The translations under genes and the position numbers were made by a program. This document shows positions 37,439 through 38,736 of a stretch of DNA of 38,736 nucleotides, in pieces. The DNA comes from Peribacillus psychrosaccharolyticus ATCC 23296 (GTDB taxonomy: Bacteria; Bacillota; Bacilli; Bacillales; DSM-1321), in contig NZ_AJTN02000155.1 in assembly GCF_000305495.1 (NCBI RefSeq), forward strand, positions 1 to 38,736, read 5' to 3'. The notes below the pieces were generated by a model, which ran no database searches, was not told the origin of the DNA, and saw only the letters and a program-made list of their open reading frames with translations. The stretch's first letter is position 1. The number at the start of each line of letters is the position of its first letter.

Positions 37439-37576
37439 TTAGAATTTCCGATGCATATAAACCGCATCAATATGTTTTTCACGTAAGCGATCTACGCGTT
37501 CTTCGTTTACATACTCTGCTAGTGTTTTCGTTCTTTTCTTAAAAGTAATCGTAAAAAATAACATGTTAAAAGTCAT
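37439..37576 (-). CDS. YrzI family small protein, copy 2
   Basis: 45 residues: MTFNMLFFTITFKKRTKTLA, then EYVNEERVDRLREKHID. The pattern MT-N-FFTIT-KKR matches the YrzI family (TIGR02413, small proteins found in tandem in Bacillus). GGGAGGTG lies before the ATG. It starts 15 bp after the 24-codon ORF. The role is unknown. Confidence 0.8.
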   Translation of the reverse strand: MTFNMLFFTITFKKRTKTLAEYVNEERVDRLREKHIDAVYMHRKF

Positions 37577-37591
37577 GGATATTCACCTCCC

Positions 37592-37666
37592 TCAGCGAGG
37601 AGCAGTCACCACATTCACCGCTCCCAATATAAAGCATTTTGTCTTTAATCCCTTGATAAATCCCAT
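37592..37666 (-). CDS. Microprotein, 24 codons, between the YrzI copies
   Basis: MGFIKGLKTKCFILGAVNVV at the N-terminus, with one Cys. A strong AAGGAGGA site lies eight bases before the ATG, which is the main support. It lies 35 bp after YrzI copy 1 and 15 bp before copy 2. No family recognised. Confidence 0.5.
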   Translation of the reverse strand: MGFIKGLKTKCFILGAVNVVTAPR

Positions 37667-37701
37667 AATTATTTCCTCCTTTTTATAATGTACTTGCTTA
37701 A

Positions 37702-37839
37702 TTAATAATTGCGCTGCATGATAAATCGATCATGATGTGCTTGATAAAGCTCATGCACTCGTTCCTCATGTAAATAAGCTTCCTTTGTTTTTTTATTCTT
37801 TTTGACGGTAATTGTTAAAAATAATATATTCAGAGTCAT
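37702..37839 (-). CDS. YrzI family small protein, copy 1
   Basis: 45 residues: MTLNILFLTITVKKNKKTKE, then AYLHEERVHELYQAHHD. It is clearly similar to the copy at 37439-37576 (TIT-KK and EERV blocks in register). GGGGGGTG lies before the ATG. Upstream lie several hairpins (37861-37977). Confidence 0.82.
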   Translation of the reverse strand: MTLNILFLTITVKKNKKTKEAYLHEERVHELYQAHHDRFIMQRNY

Positions 37840-37860
37840 GGTATCACCCCCCTTCACTGA

Positions 37861-37977
37861 TGTCCCAAAAAAGGACACAAAAAGACCGCAGAATTATTCA
37901 AGCTTCTGCGGCAGACATAGAAAGGCCGCAGGAACTTAATTCTTCCTGCGGCCGGATTAATTGCATCATGAATTAAT
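37861..37977 (-). other. Stack of four hairpins, two terminator-like
   Basis: TGTCC / GGACA (37861-37877); CCGCAGAA / TTCTGCGG (37886-37911), followed on the minus strand by TCTTTTTG; an 11-bp perfect stem GGCCGCAGGAA / TTCCTGCGGCC (37924-37953); and ATTAATT / AATTAAT (37956-37977). The second and third stems share CCGCAGRA and may be a duplication. Together they separate the 27-codon ORF from YrzI copy 1. Confidence 0.75.
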
Positions 37978-37989
37978 AGACATTACGCC

Positions 37990-38073
37990 TCAAATAAATT
38001 CTGCACCGTACAGGTCGAAAAGATATAGAGTTGAATAGCTGGCAACTGGAATCATCATAGTAGATAAAATCAT
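37990..38073 (-). CDS. Very small peptide, 27 codons, first of the small-ORF cluster
   Basis: MILSTMMIPVASYSTLYLFD at the N-terminus, ending GAEFI. AAGGAGGT, a perfect ribosome site, lies nine bases before the ATG, and a strong promoter lies at 38115-38143. No family recognised. Confidence 0.6.
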   Translation of the reverse strand: MILSTMMIPVASYSTLYLFDLYGAEFI

Positions 38074-38114
38074 TTTCTTCGACCTCCTTAGCAGTAATTT
38101 TTCCTTACTTGGTA

Positions 38115-38143
38115 AGTATATCCATAAAAGACGCTTTTGTAAA
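38115..38143 (-). promoter_or_regulatory. SigA-type promoter of the small-ORF cluster
   Basis: Minus strand: TTTACA (38138-38143), 17 bp, TATACT (38115-38120). The palindrome TACTT-GGT-AAGTA (38106-38118) overlaps the -10 box and the expected start, like an operator. Confidence 0.7.
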
Positions 38144-38192
38144 CCCCCAATCGAACCCATTTTTAATTTTCTTTATTTTTACTCTGGCTGAC

Positions 38193-38390
38193 TTATTTGC
38201 GGTCAAAAGAGTTACGTTCCTGATTAATGATCTCCAGATCCTCAGATGACACCTTTTTCTTAATGGCGAGGTGAAAACGTTCCGCACATAAAGCAGTCCA
38301 AACTGTACGGTACAACCTCCGTTCCGCACATACATCTACTGATTCCTCACCAAACGGCCACCAATCAGTAATCGCAGGTACTCCAATGAA
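38193..38390 (-). CDS. Hypothetical protein, start uncertain
   Basis: The frame is open to 38552, but I support only the last ~66 codons, from about GTG 38390 (VFIGVPAITDWWPFGEES), which follows GGAGGA closely. The end AIKKKVSSEDLEIINQERN looks like ordinary protein sequence, with two Cys in similar settings (VDVCAERR, TALCAERF). The upstream part overlaps repeat-related sequence with a CPEC motif. No family recognised; it may be part of the neighbouring repeat element. Confidence 0.35.
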   Translation of the reverse strand, partial: FIGVPAITDWWPFGEESVDVCAERRLYRTVWTALCAERFHLAIKKKVSSEDLEIINQERNSFDRK

Positions 38391-38471
38391 CACTCTCCTC
38401 CATTTTTCCCTGGCAGTTGTCCAAATAGTGTATCTTTCTCTTTTTCTTTCTTTTTGATTAGCTTTTTCCCG

Positions 38472-38672
38472 TTTAATTACGCATTCTGGGCAAAAACAGG
38501 CTGTTTTCTGATGGTTCTGCCTGGTTCGACCCAGGCTTTCTCTTTTTTTCACTCAAGATGAAGGCGGATTCTTCCCTAACTGATGTTGATTCTGCCCTAA
38601 CTCGCATCTATTCTGCCCTAACGCTGCTTCATTCTCCTCCAACTCATCATCATTCGCCCCTTCCTTTATGAA
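38472..38672. repeat. 21-bp array and shared tail, same family as at 3.2 kb
   Basis: ATTC cores at 38568, 38589, 38610, 38631 and 38652, exactly 21 bp apart, of type ATTCTKCCCTAACT. Near 38472-38500 there is TTAATTACGCATTCTGGGC and CAAAAAC, the counterpart of the tail in the 3.2-kb repeats. Tail and array have the same relative order and strand as at 3.2 kb. Confidence 0.85.
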
Positions 38673-38736
38673 GGTAATCAATCAAGATCAATCCACTGCC
38701 CGTACCAGCTTCTACGAGTTCTGGGGCTTATGAAAA

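Noticed and set aside
38105-38335. 76-codon minus-strand frame
   Set aside because: Overlaps the hypothetical gene at 38193-38390 and the promoter of the small-ORF cluster; no ribosome site.

Overview
This window looks like chromosomal core of a spore-forming Bacillaceae bacterium, of Bacillus/Neobacillus/Mesobacillus type; the genus is an inference. The reasons are moderate-to-low GC, strong GGAGG-type ribosome binding sites, frequent GTG/TTG starts, a CIRCE/HrcA heat-shock operon, sporulation genes (spoIIP, gpr, sigK, sda) and competence genes (comEA, comEB, comEC, comER). Gene order largely follows the Bacillus subtilis yqe-comE-dnaK neighbourhood. Most genes are on the minus strand. I see no tRNA, rRNA, CRISPR array, transposase or prophage gene.

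Layout from low to high coordinate: tandem 124-bp repeats (1-275); rpsU-yqeY (minus); the Na/Pi transporter yqeW (plus); deoC (minus); a 780-bp gap holding three ~215-bp repeats; the heat-shock and methyltransferase operon hrcA-grpE-dnaK-dnaJ-prmA-rsmE-mtaB (minus), with CIRCE at 11917-11943 and an internal terminator plus promoter between dnaK and dnaJ; hemW and lepA; a second repeat-filled gap (15.2-15.6 kb); the sporulation genes gpr, spoIIP (frameshifted) and yqxA; rpsT (plus) convergent with holA; yqzM (plus); comEA-comEB-comEC (minus) with comER divergent; a third repeat gap (25.4 kb) and a 47-aa membrane peptide; the tightly overlapping operon yqeG-yqeH-aroE-yqeI-nadD-yqeK-rsfS-yqeM (minus); sda behind a cluster of DnaA boxes; psd and pssA divergent; pepF; four small or uncharacterised plus-strand genes (34.8-36.2 kb); an intact sigK; and a cluster of very small minus-strand ORFs (37.1-38.1 kb) that includes two YrzI-family genes.

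The genes serve translation and ribosome maturation (rpsU, rpsT, prmA, rsmE, lepA, rsfS, yqeH, yqeI, mtaB), protein folding (dnaK system), replication and its checkpoint (holA, sda), phospholipid synthesis (pssA, psd), NAD and shikimate metabolism (nadD, aroE), DNA uptake and sporulation.

Three things stand out. (1) Four separate intergenic loci (3.2, 15.2, 25.4 and 38.6 kb) carry short arrays with an exact 21-bp period, usually five units, built around an ATTC-NN-CCC-like core. Twenty-one bp is both two helical turns and seven codons. I do not recognise this as a named element. (2) The 37.1-38.1 kb segment packs six ORFs of 23-45 codons, each with a good ribosome binding site, in a repeated YrzI-plus-microprotein pattern with stacked hairpins. 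(3) spoIIP carries two single-base losses in A-runs. Correcting them restores a normal-length protein, so assembly error is the first explanation to test.
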